Positions 1 to 8,381 of a DNA stretch of 64,000 bases are shown one piece after another; within the stretch, counting starts at the first letter, position 1; each line of letters opens with the position of its first letter. The DNA lies in contig NZ_PCPB01000013.1 in NCBI RefSeq assembly GCF_002979535.1, positions 42,150 through 106,149 on the forward strand, given 5' to 3'. Made by a program: the position numbers and the translations under genes. Source of the stretch: Brevundimonas sp. MYb52. GTDB taxonomy: Bacteria > Pseudomonadota > Alphaproteobacteria > Caulobacterales > Caulobacteraceae. Below the pieces are notes generated by a model that worked only from the letters and a program-made list of their open reading frames with translations, was not told the DNA's origin and did no database searches.

Positions 1-1273
1 CGGCTGGCGGCTGGACCCCATTGTTCGCAGCCTGCTGGACACCGACTTCTACAAGCTGCTGATGCTGCAGTTGATCTGGCGCCGGCATCGCGAGGTGCCG
101 GTGACCTTCAGCGTCATCAACCGCACCACCAGCGTCCGCCTGGCCGAGGAGGTGGATGAGGCGGAACTGCGGGCGCAACTGGATCATGCGCGGACCCTGC
201 GGTTTTCCAACCGCGAGCTGATCTGGCTGGGCGGCAACACCTTTTACGGGGTGAAGTCGATCTTCAAGCCGGACTTCCTAGCCTGGCTGGCGGACTATCG
301 CCTGCCGGAATACGACCTGTCACGCGGAGCGGACGGGCAGTTCCGGCTGGAGTTTTCAGGGTCCTGGGCCGAGGTCACTCTGTGGGAAATCCCGGCGCTG
401 TCGATCCTCAATGAGCTGCGCAGCCGTCGGGCGCTGCGGCGGCTTGGGCGGTTCGAGCTGGACGTCCTCTATGCCCGCGCCAAGACCAAGCTGTGGGGCA
501 AGGTCGAGCGGCTGCGCCGGCTGGAGCCGCTGTCGATCTCGGACTTCGGCACGCGGCGACGTCACGGCTTCCTGTGGCAGGGCTGGTGCGTCGAGGCGCT
601 GAAAGAGGGGCTGGGGTCAGCCTTCATCGGCACCTCCAATGTCCTGCTGGCCATGAACAATGATCTGGAGGCGGTCGGCACCAATGGGCATGAACTGCCC
701 ATGGTGTTGGCGGCCCTGGCGGGGGACGACGACGCGGCCTTGCGGGCCGCCCCCTATCAGGTGCTGGAGGAGTGGCGGGCGACCTATGACGGCAATCTGC
801 TGATCGCCCTGCCGGACGCCTTCGGGACGCGGGCCTTTCTGGCCGATGCGCCGCACTGGCTGGCCGACTGGAAGGGGTTCCGGCCCGATTCCGCGCCGCC
901 GATCGCGGGCGGCGAGGAGATCCTGGCCTGGTGGGCGTCGCAGGGCCGTGATCCGCGCGAGCGGCTGCTGGTCTTCGCCGACGGCATGGACGTGGATACG
1001 ATCGAGGCGACCCACGCCCACTTCAAGGGGCGGGTGCGGACCAGCTTCGGCTGGGGCACCAATCTGACCAACGACTTCCGCGACTGCGCGCCCGCGCCCA
1101 TGCCGGAACTGACGCCCATCTCCCTGGTCTGCAAGGTGACACGGGCGGGCGGGCGTTCGGCGGTCAAGCTGTCGGACAATGTCGAGAAGGCCACCGGCGA
1201 CCGGGCCGAGATCGAGCGCTATCTGCGGGTCTTTGGCGAGGCGGGGCGGGGGCGACAGGCGGTCACGGTCTGA
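1..1273 (+). CDS. pncB: Nicotinate phosphoribosyltransferase, 5' end outside the window
   Basis: Makes nicotinate mononucleotide from nicotinate, PRPP and ATP, the entry step of the Preiss-Handler NAD salvage route in the cytosol. The frame is open from base 2, and the residues leading into the first internal ATG (base 62) read [14 protein letters not shown], the conserved N-terminal block of the family. That ATG is therefore internal and only a short N-terminal piece is missing. The GTSN block (bases 629-640) and the HELPM block, with the histidine that is phosphorylated in this family (689-703), are intact. About 423 residues are visible, near the normal bacterial length. No partner gene is evident downstream. 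Confidence 0.93.
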   Translation, partial: GWRLDPIVRSLLDTDFYKLLMLQLIWRRHREVPVTFSVINRTTSVRLAEEVDEAELRAQLDHARTLRFSNRELIWLGGNTFYGVKSIFKPDFLAWLADYRLPEYDLSRGADGQFRLEFSGSWAEVTLWEIPALSILNELRSRRALRRLGRFELDVLYARAKTKLWGKVERLRRLEPLSISDFGTRRRHGFLWQGWCVEALKEGLGSAFIGTSNVLLAMNNDLEAVGTNGHELPMVLAALAGDDDAALRAAPYQVLEEWRATYDGNLLIALPDAFGTRAFLADAPHWLADWKGFRPDSAPPIAGGEEILAWWASQGRDPRERLLVFADGMDVDTIEATHAHFKGRVRTSFGWGTNLTNDFRDCAPAPMPELTPISLVCKVTRAGGRSAVKLSDNVEKATGDRAEIERYLRVFGEAGRGRQAVTV

Positions 1274-1360
1274 GGGAACCGCCAAGCTTGGTGAGGCATT
1301 TCGCTGAAGGCGGCGGTCGGCGTCGTCTCAACCCAGCTTCAGCCTAGCAGGATGCGCGTC

Positions 1361-1933
1361 ATGACCACCTATAACGTCGGCTATATCGTCGGTTCGCTGT
1401 CGAAGAATTCGATCAACCGCAAGCTGGCCAAGGCCCTGATCAAGCTGGCGCCCGCGAAGCTGAAATTCCACGAGGTCTCGTTTGCGGACCTGCCCCTCTA
1501 TTCCTACGACTACGACGCCGATTTCCCCGAGGTCGCGACCCGGTTCAAGGCGGACCTGAAGCGCTCGGACGCCATCCTGATCGTCACGCCGGAATACAAT
1601 CGTTCCATCCCCGGCGGGCTGAAGAACGCCATCGACTGGGCCAGCCGCCCCTATGGCACCAACAGTTTCGCGCGCAAGGCGACGGCGGTGATCGGCACAT
1701 CGCCCGGCGCCATTGGCACGGCGGTGGCGCAGCAGAGCCTGCGCAGCGTCCTGGGCTTCCTGCAGGCACCGCAGATGAACGCGCCCGAGGCCTATATCCA
1801 GTTCAAGCCGGGCCTGATCACCGACGACGGCGAGGTGACCGTGCCGGAGACCGAGCAGTTCCTGCGCGACTATATGGAAGAGTTCCATCAGTTCATGGCG
1901 CGGGTGCTGACGGTCTTGCCGCGCGACGCCTGA
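1361..1933 (+). CDS. NAD(P)H-dependent FMN reductase / quinone reductase (flavodoxin-like fold)
   Basis: A 190-residue flavoprotein of the NADPH-dependent FMN reductase family (ChrR/Azr-like), expected to reduce FMN, quinones or azo compounds with NAD(P)H in the cytosol. The FMN phosphate loop GSLSKNSINRK is at residues 11-21, and the family block PEYNRSIPGGLKNAIDW begins near residue 77. Two in-frame ATGs lie at 1352 and 1361. The purine-rich AGCAGGA (1345-1351) abuts the first but sits at normal spacing from the second, so 1361 was chosen; the protein then starts MTTYNVGYIVGSL as in relatives. It stands alone between pncB and the photolyase gene. The physiological substrate cannot be told from sequence. 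Confidence 0.88.
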   Translation: MTTYNVGYIVGSLSKNSINRKLAKALIKLAPAKLKFHEVSFADLPLYSYDYDADFPEVATRFKADLKRSDAILIVTPEYNRSIPGGLKNAIDWASRPYGTNSFARKATAVIGTSPGAIGTAVAQQSLRSVLGFLQAPQMNAPEAYIQFKPGLITDDGEVTVPETEQFLRDYMEEFHQFMARVLTVLPRDA

Positions 1934-1987
1934 TCCATCAGGGAAGCGGGGCCGTATTCAGGGTTTCGCCCACGTCAGGACCGCCGC

Positions 1988-3439
1988 TTGCCCGCTTCCC
2001 CGCCCGTCATCCTGTGGTTCCGCCGCGACCTGCGGCTGGCCGACAACCCGGCCCTGCATCACGCCCTGGCGACGGGGCGGGCGGTGCTGCCGGTCTATGT
2101 TCGGGACGAGCGGCTGGAGGGGCGGGCCATCGGCGCCGCCTCGCGCTGGTGGCTGGACAAGAGCCTGCGGGCGCTGGATGCGGACCTGAGGGGGCGGGGC
2201 GGACGACTGATCCTGCGCAGTGGCGACGCGGAGGCGCAGTTGCATCGCCTGATCGCTGAGACCGGCGCGGATCGGGTCTTCATGAACCGCCTGTTCGAGC
2301 CCGAGGCCTTCGCCCGCGACGCCGACATCGCCCATGGGCTGAAGGCCGAGGGCGTCGCGTGCCGGGGCTTCAACGCCAGCCTGATGGCCCGACCGGGGGC
2401 GGTGCTGAACGGCTCGGGCCAGGCCTACAAGGTGTTCACGTCGTTTCTGAAGGCCCTGCTGACGGTGGCTGAGGCGCCCGCCGGGCTGGATGCGCCCGAG
2501 GCCATAGCGGTTCCGGACAGCGTGGCGAGCGAGGCGGTCGAGGACTGGGGCCTGCATCCGACGCGGCCCGACTGGTCCACCGGCTTTGTCGCGACGCCGG
2601 GCGAGGCGGGGGCGAGGGCGGCGCTGGCGGCCTTTGTCGCGGGCGGGCTGAAGACCTACGCCACCGACCGCGACCGGCCGGATCGGGCCGGGACCAGCGG
2701 TCTGGCGGCGCACCTGCACTGGGGCGAGATCGGGCCGTGGCGGGCTATCCAGACTGTGCGAGCGGCGGCGGCAGAGGGCCGGGTTCCGGCGGGAGAGACG
2801 GAGAAGTTCGTCGCCGAGATCGGCTGGCGTGAGTTCTCGGCCCATCTGCTGCACCACTTCCCCTACCTGCCCGAGCGGGCCTTCCGGCCCGAGTATGACG
2901 CCATGCCTTGGCGGGACGATGCCGAGGGTCTGGCGGCGTGGAAGGCGGGGCGGACGGGCTATCCCCTGGTGGACGCCGGGATGCGCCAGCTGTGGGCGAC
3001 GGGGACCATGCACAATCGGGTGCGGATGGTGGTCGCCTCCTTCTTGGTCAAGCACCTGCTGATCGACTGGCGCGAGGGCGAGGCCTGGTTCTGGGACTGC
3101 CTGACCGACGCCGATCTGGCCAGTAATGTGCAGAACTGGCAGTGGGTTGCGGGATCGGGCGCCGACGCCGCCCCCTATTTCCGCGTCTTCAATCCGACAG
3201 CCCAGGGCGAGAAGTTCGATCCGCAGGGGCGCTATGTGCGGCGCTGGGTTCCCGAGGTGGCGCGGCTGCCGGACCGCTGGCTGCACGCGCCGTGGACGGC
3301 GCCGCCCATGGTGCTGACCGAAGCGGGGGTGAGGCTGGGCGTGACCTATCCCCGGCCCATCGTGGATCATGTCGAGGGACGCGAGCGGGCGCTGGCGGCG
3401 CTGAAGACGGTCAGCGCCAGTCGCGGCGAAAGCGACTAG
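1988..3439 (+). CDS. phrB: Deoxyribodipyrimidine photolyase (CPD photolyase, class I)
   Basis: Uses blue or near-UV light and FADH- to split cyclobutane pyrimidine dimers in DNA. The N-terminal antenna domain opens with LWFRRDLRLADNPAL (about residues 10-24). The C-terminal FAD-binding half contains the hallmark block WVAGSGADAAPYFRVFNP near residue 387 and ends with the expected YPRPIVDH. The 483-residue length is normal. The start is a TTG with AGGA (1977-1980) seven bases upstream; no ATG is available near the conserved N-terminus. The last four bases overlap, tail to tail, the methyltransferase gene on the other strand. A cryptochrome-like role is possible, but the intact motifs favour repair. 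Confidence 0.93.
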   Translation: MPASPPVILWFRRDLRLADNPALHHALATGRAVLPVYVRDERLEGRAIGAASRWWLDKSLRALDADLRGRGGRLILRSGDAEAQLHRLIAETGADRVFMNRLFEPEAFARDADIAHGLKAEGVACRGFNASLMARPGAVLNGSGQAYKVFTSFLKALLTVAEAPAGLDAPEAIAVPDSVASEAVEDWGLHPTRPDWSTGFVATPGEAGARAALAAFVAGGLKTYATDRDRPDRAGTSGLAAHLHWGEIGPWRAIQTVRAAAAEGRVPAGETEKFVAEIGWREFSAHLLHHFPYLPERAFRPEYDAMPWRDDAEGLAAWKAGRTGYPLVDAGMRQLWATGTMHNRVRMVVASFLVKHLLIDWREGEAWFWDCLTDADLASNVQNWQWVAGSGADAAPYFRVFNPTAQGEKFDPQGRYVRRWVPEVARLPDRWLHAPWTAPPMVLTEAGVRLGVTYPRPIVDHVEGRERALAALKTVSASRGESD

Positions 3440-4092
3440 TCCAGCGACCAGACGCGCGAGCGTTTGACCTCCTGGTCCTCCAACTCGCGGGTGGTGGGGA
3501 CGGTGTATTCCGCCAGCAGGGTCAGGCCGGTCTTGGGGAAGTAGGTGCGGCCCGGGTCGCCGACGATGACGCGCGTTCCGTTGGCCTGGGCCTGTTTCAG
3601 CCAGACCAGAACCGCCTCGGCCATCGGCTTTTCATAGAAGACATCACCGGCGCAGATCAGGTCGGCGGGCGGCGGCGGGGCGTCCAGAAGGTTGGCGTCG
3701 GTGAAGGCGATCTCGACGCCGTTGGAGGCGGCGTTGGCGGCCACGGCGGCGGCGCAGAAGGGGTCGATGTCGGCGGCCAGGACCGAGGCCGCGCCCGCCT
3801 TCATGGCGGCGACCGCGACCAGGCCTGAGCCGGTGGCCAGATCAATGACGCGCTTGCCCGCGACCTGATCGGGGTGATCCAGCAGCCAGCGCGCGAGCGC
3901 CTGACCGCCGGCCCAGGCGAAGGCCCAGAAGGGCGGGGGCAGGCCCATGGCGCCCAGTTCTTCCTCGGTCAATCGCCACAGGGGCGTGATCTCGTCCGCC
4001 AGCCACAGCGAGATCTCGGGTGCGTGCGGCACGGTCTGCAGCCGAGTGTTGGCGGCGATGAAGTCGGGGGCGTTGGCGGGCGTCAGGCGCAT
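3436..4092 (-). CDS. Class I SAM-dependent methyltransferase, ETFB-lysine-methyltransferase-like
   Basis: A 218-residue Rossmann-fold methyltransferase. Motif I reads VIDLATGSG (residues 82-90), followed by the acidic AADID at 106-110 that would bind the SAM ribose. The segment PFWAFAWAGGQALARWLL (54-71) is typical of the family annotated as nicotinamide N-methyltransferase-like or electron-transfer-flavoprotein beta-subunit lysine methyltransferase, so a protein lysine substrate is more likely than a small molecule. It overlaps the photolyase gene by four bases in convergent orientation. The target protein cannot be deduced here. Confidence 0.82.
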   Translation of the reverse strand: MRLTPANAPDFIAANTRLQTVPHAPEISLWLADEITPLWRLTEEELGAMGLPPPFWAFAWAGGQALARWLLDHPDQVAGKRVIDLATGSGLVAVAAMKAGAASVLAADIDPFCAAAVAANAASNGVEIAFTDANLLDAPPPPADLICAGDVFYEKPMAEAVLVWLKQAQANGTRVIVGDPGRTYFPKTGLTLLAEYTVPTTRELEDQEVKRSRVWSLD

Positions 4093-4133
4093 GGGTGGTG
4101 TCTAGCGGTCGTCCCGCCCCGTGCACAGGGCGA

Positions 4134-4364
4134 TCAGGCGCGGGCGGCGTTCTGCTCGGCGCGGTTGTCGCGATGCGCCCGATCCGAACCCGACTGATAG
4201 CCGATGTGATAGCTGGCCAGCAGGATGCAGATCATGCTGCCCAACAGCAGGGCCAGACCGCCGTTGGAATAGAGTTTCCGGCCTTTCGCCAGGCCCAACC
4301 CCATTCCCAGCAAGGCGAGAAGACTCAAGGCCACGCCTGTCAGCGCCCAACTGATCGCGCCCAT
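4134..4364 (-). CDS. Small membrane protein of unknown function
   Basis: A 76-residue protein with two predicted transmembrane helices, roughly residues 5-25 and 38-55, followed by a charged C-terminal tail rich in Arg, Asp and Asn. The start was set at the ATG whose complement is at 4362-4364 because GGGAGATCAAAGGC stands upstream on the minus strand. The same frame stays open further upstream, but that would run antisense through the next gene. I do not recognise a family. It diverges from the membrane-protein/XRE cassette at 4524, so it could share that promoter region. Confidence 0.6.
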   Translation of the reverse strand: MGAISWALTGVALSLLALLGMGLGLAKGRKLYSNGGLALLLGSMICILLASYHIGYQSGSDRAHRDNRAEQNAARA

Positions 4365-4437
4365 GCCTTTGATCTCCCTTTGAATTCGATGACCGAGGTT
4401 AGGTCGACGGCGATCGGCTTGGCAAGGGCGTGGTAGG

Positions 4438-4463
4438 GTCAGGCGCGCCTGACTAAAAGTCAG
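4438..4463. promoter_or_regulatory. Overlapping palindromes built on GTCAG
   Basis: A perfect 16-bp palindrome GTCAGGCGCGCCTGAC (4438-4453) runs directly into CTGAC-TAAAA-GTCAG (4449-4463). Both use the GTCAG half-site repeated around the membrane-protein/XRE cassette. They lie just upstream of the -35 element at 4465, a good position for autoregulation by the XRE protein encoded at 4931. The link to that protein is inference. Confidence 0.55.
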
Positions 4464-4493
4464 GTTGACATGACATGAAAGCGGAGTAAGGTC
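4459..4493 (+). promoter_or_regulatory. Promoter of the membrane-protein/XRE cassette with overlapping operator
   Basis: TTGACA at 4465-4470 matches the -35 consensus exactly, and TAAGGT (4487-4492) is a weak -10 at 16-bp spacing. The sequence GTCAGGTTGACATGAC (4459-4474) covers the -35 and is an inverted repeat of GTCA/TGAC. Its near copy, GTCAGGTTAAGCTGAC read on the minus strand, lies after the cassette at 5137-5152 (13 of 16 identical). TAAGG-TCAG-CCTTA (4487-4500) is another small palindrome over the -10. Confidence 0.5.
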
Positions 4494-4523
4494 AGCCTTA
4501 CATTCAGTCAGGAGCGCTTTCCA

Positions 4524-4931
4524 ATGTTGACGATGGGAAAACAGAGCAACACCCCCGCCGGTCGACGCTATGTCGTCCGCACCATGGCCTTCATGGGCGG
4601 CTATGTCGCCGTCATGCTGGCGACCATCGGCGGCGCTTTTGACGCCATCCAGGGCAAGCCCGCCGCCTGGGTGCTGGCGCTGGTGGTTTCGGCGCCCATC
4701 GCCGGGCAGATCTGGGCCACACTCAGCTTCATGCGCGACTCGGATGAATATGTGCGGGCGGTGACGGCCAAGCAGTTCATCGTCGCGGCAGGCGTGGCCA
4801 TGACGCTGTTCAGCGCCTGGGGCTTTGGCGAGAGCTTCGCCGGGGCGCCCCACGCCGAAGGCTGGCTGATCTATCCGCTGTTCTGGGCCGTCTTCGGCTG
4901 TGTCGCGCCCATGTTGCGGTCGTCGAACTGA
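4524..4931 (+). CDS. Four-helix membrane protein partnered with an XRE regulator
   Basis: A 135-residue polytopic protein with four hydrophobic segments near residues 17-40, 46-69, 84-106 and 112-130. I do not recognise a named family. Its stop overlaps the start of a 65-residue XRE regulator by one base (TGATG), so the two are translationally coupled. Small membrane protein plus Cro-like regulator pairs of this shape are common in bacterial genomes. The promoter carries several GTCAG-type palindromes, suggesting repression by the partner. The protein may be a membrane sensor or transporter-like accessory; nothing in the sequence decides this. Confidence 0.7.
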   Translation: MLTMGKQSNTPAGRRYVVRTMAFMGGYVAVMLATIGGAFDAIQGKPAAWVLALVVSAPIAGQIWATLSFMRDSDEYVRAVTAKQFIVAAGVAMTLFSAWGFGESFAGAPHAEGWLIYPLFWAVFGCVAPMLRSSN

Positions 4932-5128
4932 TGAAGAACAGGCTGAAACTGCTGCGCGTCGAGCGCAACTGGACCCAGGAGCAGCTGGGTCAGGCGCTGG
5001 GGGTCTCGCGTCAGGCCGTCAACGCCCTGGAGACCGAGAAACACGACCCCTCGCTGGACCTCGCTTACCGCATCGCCGCCCTGTTTGCGCGGCCGGTGGA
5101 AGAGGTGTTCGAGAACCCGCACGGCTGA
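4931..5128 (+). CDS. Small XRE/Cro-family transcriptional regulator
   Basis: A 65-residue protein that is almost entirely one helix-turn-helix domain: RVERNWTQEQLGQALGVSRQ (residues 9-28) is the scaffold and recognition helix pair, and the tail FARPVEEVFEN is typical of the short Cro/CI-like regulators. It starts inside the stop codon of the membrane-protein gene, so both are made from one mRNA. Repeated GTCA-N8-TGAC sites occur on both sides of the pair, which suggests it regulates its own cassette and perhaps the hydrolase gene downstream. It has no sensor domain, so any signal must come from a partner, perhaps the membrane protein. Confidence 0.85.
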   Translation: MKNRLKLLRVERNWTQEQLGQALGVSRQAVNALETEKHDPSLDLAYRIAALFARPVEEVFENPHG

Positions 5129-5136
5129 CGACGACT

Positions 5137-5152
5137 GTCAGCTTAACCTGAC
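5137..5152. promoter_or_regulatory. Second GTCA-N8-TGAC operator-like site
   Basis: GTCAGCTTAACCTGAC has arms GTCAG and CTGAC around CTTAAC. Read on the minus strand it matches the site over the cassette promoter (4459-4474) at 13 of 16 positions. It lies nine bases after the XRE stop and about 110 bases before the hydrolase start, immediately ahead of TATTTT, so it could control the hydrolase. Confidence 0.45.
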
Positions 5153-5264
5153 TATTTTGTCCGCCTTGCCTGCCGTCGCTCCCGGTCTGAACCGGGAAGC
5201 GATCCCGCTCGCCCGGAAGTCGTCGGGCGAGCGGCGGGCCTCATCCCGATCGAAAGGAAACGCC

Positions 5265-6203
5265 ATGACCAGAATCTCCGCCCCCGCCCGAACCCTCCGC
5301 GCCTTCGCCCTGGCCGCCGCCGTCAGCTGGGCCGCTGGAAACATCTTCTCGCCGGCCCAGGCGGCCACGGTCGAGGCCGCCTCGACCCAGGCTGGGGCTC
5401 CCGCCTTTGCCTCGGACCGTCTGTCGGTCGAGGTGATGGGGCAGGGACCGGATGTCGTCCTGATCCCCGGCTTCGCCTCGTCGCGCGAGGTGTGGCGGCC
5501 GATGGCTGAGCGGCTGGCGGCGACCCATCGGGTGCATCTGGTGCAGTTGGCGGGCTTTGCGGGCGAGCCGTGGAGCCATGGCGACGGGGCCTTTGTCCAG
5601 CCAGCGGTGGATGAACTGGCGCGCTATGCGGCGACGCTGAACCGGCCCGCCGTGATCGGCCATTCCATGGGCGGACTGGCCGGGCTGATGCTGGCGCAGC
5701 AGCATCCCGAGGCGGTCGGGCGGGTGATGAGCGTCGACAGCCTGCCCTTCTTCAGCGCCATGTTCGGGCCGACTGCGACGGTCGAGGGGGCGAAGCCCTT
5801 CGCCGATCAGGCGGCGGCGAGCATCCTCGGCGCTGATGAAGCGGGCTTCCGGCGTCAGCAGGACCAGACGGCGGTGGGCCTGATGAAGACCGAGGCGGCG
5901 CGCCCGGCCATGGTCGACTGGTCGATGGCCTCGGACCGTCACGCCATGGCCACGGCCATCCGCGAGGTGATGACCACCGACGCGCGGCCCGGTCTGGCGG
6001 CGATGACCACGCCGGTCTGGGCGGTCTATGCGGCGGACGCCGACGGCGGGGCGCCGGCGGCGATGGCCGACACCGTCTGGGGGCGCGAGTATGCGGCCCT
6101 GCCGGGGGTGAAGCTGGTGCGGGTGGACGACAGCCGCCACTTCATCATGAACGACCAGCCGGAGCGGCTGGGCGTGCTGGTGGATGAGTTTCTGGCGGAT
6201 TGA
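5265..6203 (+). CDS. Exported alpha/beta-hydrolase
   Basis: A 312-residue serine hydrolase. The nucleophile elbow is GHSMGG with Ser134, and the C-terminal SRHFIM places the catalytic His near residue 292. An N-terminal signal peptide of about 35 residues ends near AQA-A, so it should act in the periplasm. The ATG at 5265 was chosen because AAAGGAAA precedes it and it opens the signal peptide; the frame is open further upstream without a better start. The substrate (ester, lactone or similar) is unknown. A GTCAG-type site near 5137 suggests control by the upstream XRE regulator. It converges on the DUF3298-type lipoprotein gene, with an inverted repeat between them. Confidence 0.83.
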   Translation: MTRISAPARTLRAFALAAAVSWAAGNIFSPAQAATVEAASTQAGAPAFASDRLSVEVMGQGPDVVLIPGFASSREVWRPMAERLAATHRVHLVQLAGFAGEPWSHGDGAFVQPAVDELARYAATLNRPAVIGHSMGGLAGLMLAQQHPEAVGRVMSVDSLPFFSAMFGPTATVEGAKPFADQAAASILGADEAGFRRQQDQTAVGLMKTEAARPAMVDWSMASDRHAMATAIREVMTTDARPGLAAMTTPVWAVYAADADGGAPAAMADTVWGREYAALPGVKLVRVDDSRHFIMNDQPERLGVLVDEFLAD

Positions 6204-6209
6204 CCACAA

Positions 6210-6338
6210 CCGCTCATCCCCGCGGAGGCGGGGACCCAGTGCTTTGGCTGCAAGCGTGACCGCTCAAATCTAACCACGCTCATTCCTACGCAGCGCGTGA
6301 GGCTCTCACTGGGTCCCCGCCTCCGCGGGGATGAGCGG
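6210..6338. repeat. 32-bp perfect inverted repeat in a convergent intergenic region
   Basis: Arms at 6210-6241 and 6307-6338 are exact reverse complements over 32 bases, separated by 65 bases. Each arm contains the shorter palindrome-like core CCCCGCGGAGGCGGGG. Translated, the element yields the motifs HWVPASAGM and SPRRRGPS, known from experience as spurious peptides of a dispersed palindromic repeat in alpha- and gammaproteobacterial genomes. It lies between the stops of two convergent genes, where such elements may help end transcription. Confidence 0.8.
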
Positions 6339-6383
6339 AACAAAGGGGGCGCGCTCGATGGAAGTCGGCGCGCCCTCAGTCTC

Positions 6384-7214
6384 TTACTTCGGTCGCAGGT
6401 CGTTGGTGACGTCGCCGGTCTTGAGCGGCTGGCCGCCGAACTCGGCGGCATAGGCCGGGGCGAGCAGGCTCTGGAAGGCCGAGGCGGGCAGGGTCAGGTA
6501 GTAGGCGCCTTCGACGTAGGGACCGACCGCATAGGCGTCGAGCAGGAAGGTCAGGCCGCCGGCCTTGCCCGGCGTGGCGCCGGGCGCGAGGACGATGGCC
6601 ACGTCTTTCAGCTTCGGGCAGGACCAGGTGTCGGCCTTGGTGCTGACCGGGGTCGCGCCGGGGCGGGCCTTCTTGGCGGTGTTGACGGCGTCGCACAGGG
6701 CGCGCTCCAGCGACGACAGGTCGGCGCCCTTGGCGAAAAGGTCTGCGGGGCTGATGCGGCGCTTCTCGGTCTTGTCCCACAGCAGGGCGGTGGCGACCGT
6801 GTTCGGGTGGGCGCCGCCGGAATAGTCGAAGTCGGTGCGCATGGCGCTGAACAGGCGGCCGGTCTGGACCGGGTCGCCATAGACGATGGTCTTCTCATAA
6901 GGCCCCATGGCGCTCTCGCCGCCGGCCTCGGTGCGGTCGGCCTGGGCGCCCTCGGCGTACTTGGCCAGGTCGGCGACTTCCTGACGATAGAGGCTGGCGT
7001 AGAGCTCGGGCTGGGTCTTGATGGCTTCGGGCAGGGTCAGGCTGGTCTTGGCGTAGGGCGTGGCGCTGTCATACTTCAGCGGGCCGTCCGCGGCGACGGC
7101 GGTCGCGGCCTTGGAGGCCTCGGGCGCCTTCTGCTCGTTGCGCTGGCAGGCGGCGAGGGAGGCCGCGACGGCGACGGTGACGAGCAGAATGCGAGCGGTA
7201 CGCGAGGGGATCAT
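6384..7214 (-). CDS. Lipoprotein with DUF3298/RsiV-like domain
   Basis: A 276-residue protein with a lipoprotein signal peptide; lipobox LAAC at residues 20-23 makes Cys23 the lipidated residue. The mature part resembles the DUF4163/DUF3298 (RsiV/PdaC-type) module: a segment on the form DFDYSGGAHPNT with the conserved GGAHP, then an RRISPADLF stretch and a C-terminal domain near VGPYVEGAYYLTLP. Members of this family bind lysozyme or peptidoglycan or act as deacetylase accessory domains, but no such role is proven for lone lipoproteins. It is monocistronic, 22 bases after ubiA on the minus strand. Confidence 0.78.
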   Translation of the reverse strand: MIPSRTARILLVTVAVAASLAACQRNEQKAPEASKAATAVAADGPLKYDSATPYAKTSLTLPEAIKTQPELYASLYRQEVADLAKYAEGAQADRTEAGGESAMGPYEKTIVYGDPVQTGRLFSAMRTDFDYSGGAHPNTVATALLWDKTEKRRISPADLFAKGADLSSLERALCDAVNTAKKARPGATPVSTKADTWSCPKLKDVAIVLAPGATPGKAGGLTFLLDAYAVGPYVEGAYYLTLPASAFQSLLAPAYAAEFGGQPLKTGDVTNDLRPK

Positions 7215-7236
7215 GCCGGGTACTCCTAAGGCGAGA

Positions 7237-8256
7237 TCAGTAAGCTAGGCCGTTCAACGCAATGGCGGCGAGAAGGATCAATCCCGCCTCACGATTTGAT
7301 TTGAACAGGCGCAGGGCCAGGTCGGCGTCGTCGGGTTTCAGGCGCTTCACCTGCCAGGCCAGGTGCAGGGCGTAGGCGGCCAGGCCGACGTAGAAGACGG
7401 GGCCGAGACCGGCGGCGAAGCCCGCCGCGCCGGCCAGCAGAACGGCCAGGACATAGAAGACGGCCACGCCCGGCTTGACCTGGGCGCCCAGACGCCGGGC
7501 CGAGGACTTGATCCCGGCCATGGCGTCGTCCTCGATGTCCTGAAGCGCGTAGATGGTGTCGTAGCCGAGGGTCCAGAAGACGCCGCCGGCGTAGAGCAGC
7601 AGGGCCGACAGGGCGAGATGGCCCATCTGGTTCAGGCCCTCGGCCATCCAGTAGGCGTCGCCGCTGGCGCGAACCTCCAGCACATAGAGCCAGCCCAGCG
7701 AGAACAGGCCGCCGGTCGCTGCCGCGAAACCCAGCAGCGCGCCCCAGTTGAAGGTCAGGCCCAGCCAGGCCTGGGGCCACCAGGTGATGCGCTTCATGAA
7801 GGGATAGGCCGCCACCAGACCCAGCGACAGGGCGCCAAGCAGGACCGACATCAGGTTCATGCTTAGTAGGATGCACAGGCTGATCAGGCTGAGGCCGGCG
7901 ACGAAGGCCCAGGCCTGTTTGACGCTGATCTGGCCCGCCGGAATGGGGCGCAGGGCGGTGCGGGCGACCTGAGCGTCGAAGTCGCGGTCGACGATGTCGT
8001 TCACGGCGCAGCCGGCGCCGCGCATCAGACAGGCCCCGATGGCGAAGCCCGCGATCAGCCACAGCTCATAGCCGCCGAAGGGCCGGTCGTACTGGTTCAG
8101 GGCCAGCATGATGCCTTGCCAGCCGGGCAGCAGCAGCAGCCAGGTGCCGATGGGCCGGTCGAAGCGGCCCAGCTTCAGCCACGGCTTCAACCCCTCGGGG
8201 GCGTAGCGGTCCACCCAGTTCTGGCGGGCGGCGTCGGGAAGCGGGGCTGTGCTCAT
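7237..8256 (-). CDS. ubiA: 4-hydroxybenzoate octaprenyltransferase
   Basis: Integral-membrane prenyltransferase that attaches the polyprenyl tail to 4-hydroxybenzoate in ubiquinone synthesis. The first Asp-rich motif NDIVDRDFD is at residues 86-94, and the second, in YALQDIEDDAMAG, lies near residue 230. About eight or nine hydrophobic helices fill the 339 residues. The ATG opening MSTAPLPDAARQ was preferred over an in-frame GTG ten codons upstream, because the extra residues match nothing in the family; neither start has a strong Shine-Dalgarno sequence. It precedes the lipoprotein gene on the same strand. Confidence 0.93.
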   Translation of the reverse strand: MSTAPLPDAARQNWVDRYAPEGLKPWLKLGRFDRPIGTWLLLLPGWQGIMLALNQYDRPFGGYELWLIAGFAIGACLMRGAGCAVNDIVDRDFDAQVARTALRPIPAGQISVKQAWAFVAGLSLISLCILLSMNLMSVLLGALSLGLVAAYPFMKRITWWPQAWLGLTFNWGALLGFAAATGGLFSLGWLYVLEVRASGDAYWMAEGLNQMGHLALSALLLYAGGVFWTLGYDTIYALQDIEDDAMAGIKSSARRLGAQVKPGVAVFYVLAVLLAGAAGFAAGLGPVFYVGLAAYALHLAWQVKRLKPDDADLALRLFKSNREAGLILLAAIALNGLAY

Positions 8257-8381
8257 GAGAGGGGTCTTAGACCCTGAGACGGTCACGGGTGAAGGCCCTG
8301 CGTCCGATCCGCGTGATGCGAGGCCATTGCGCGATGCGGCCAGGCTGCGCTTAGTGTCGACATAACTGGAGGGAAGCGCCG

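Noticed and set aside
4134..4853. Long minus-strand frame of 239 codons
   Set aside because: Most of it runs antisense to the membrane-protein gene; only the last 76 codons have a proper start and ribosome-binding site.
6026..6451. Open frame on the minus strand over the repeat, 141 codons
   Set aside because: Reads HWVPASAGM and SPRRRGPS, the usual false peptides of the palindromic repeat, and overlaps two real genes.
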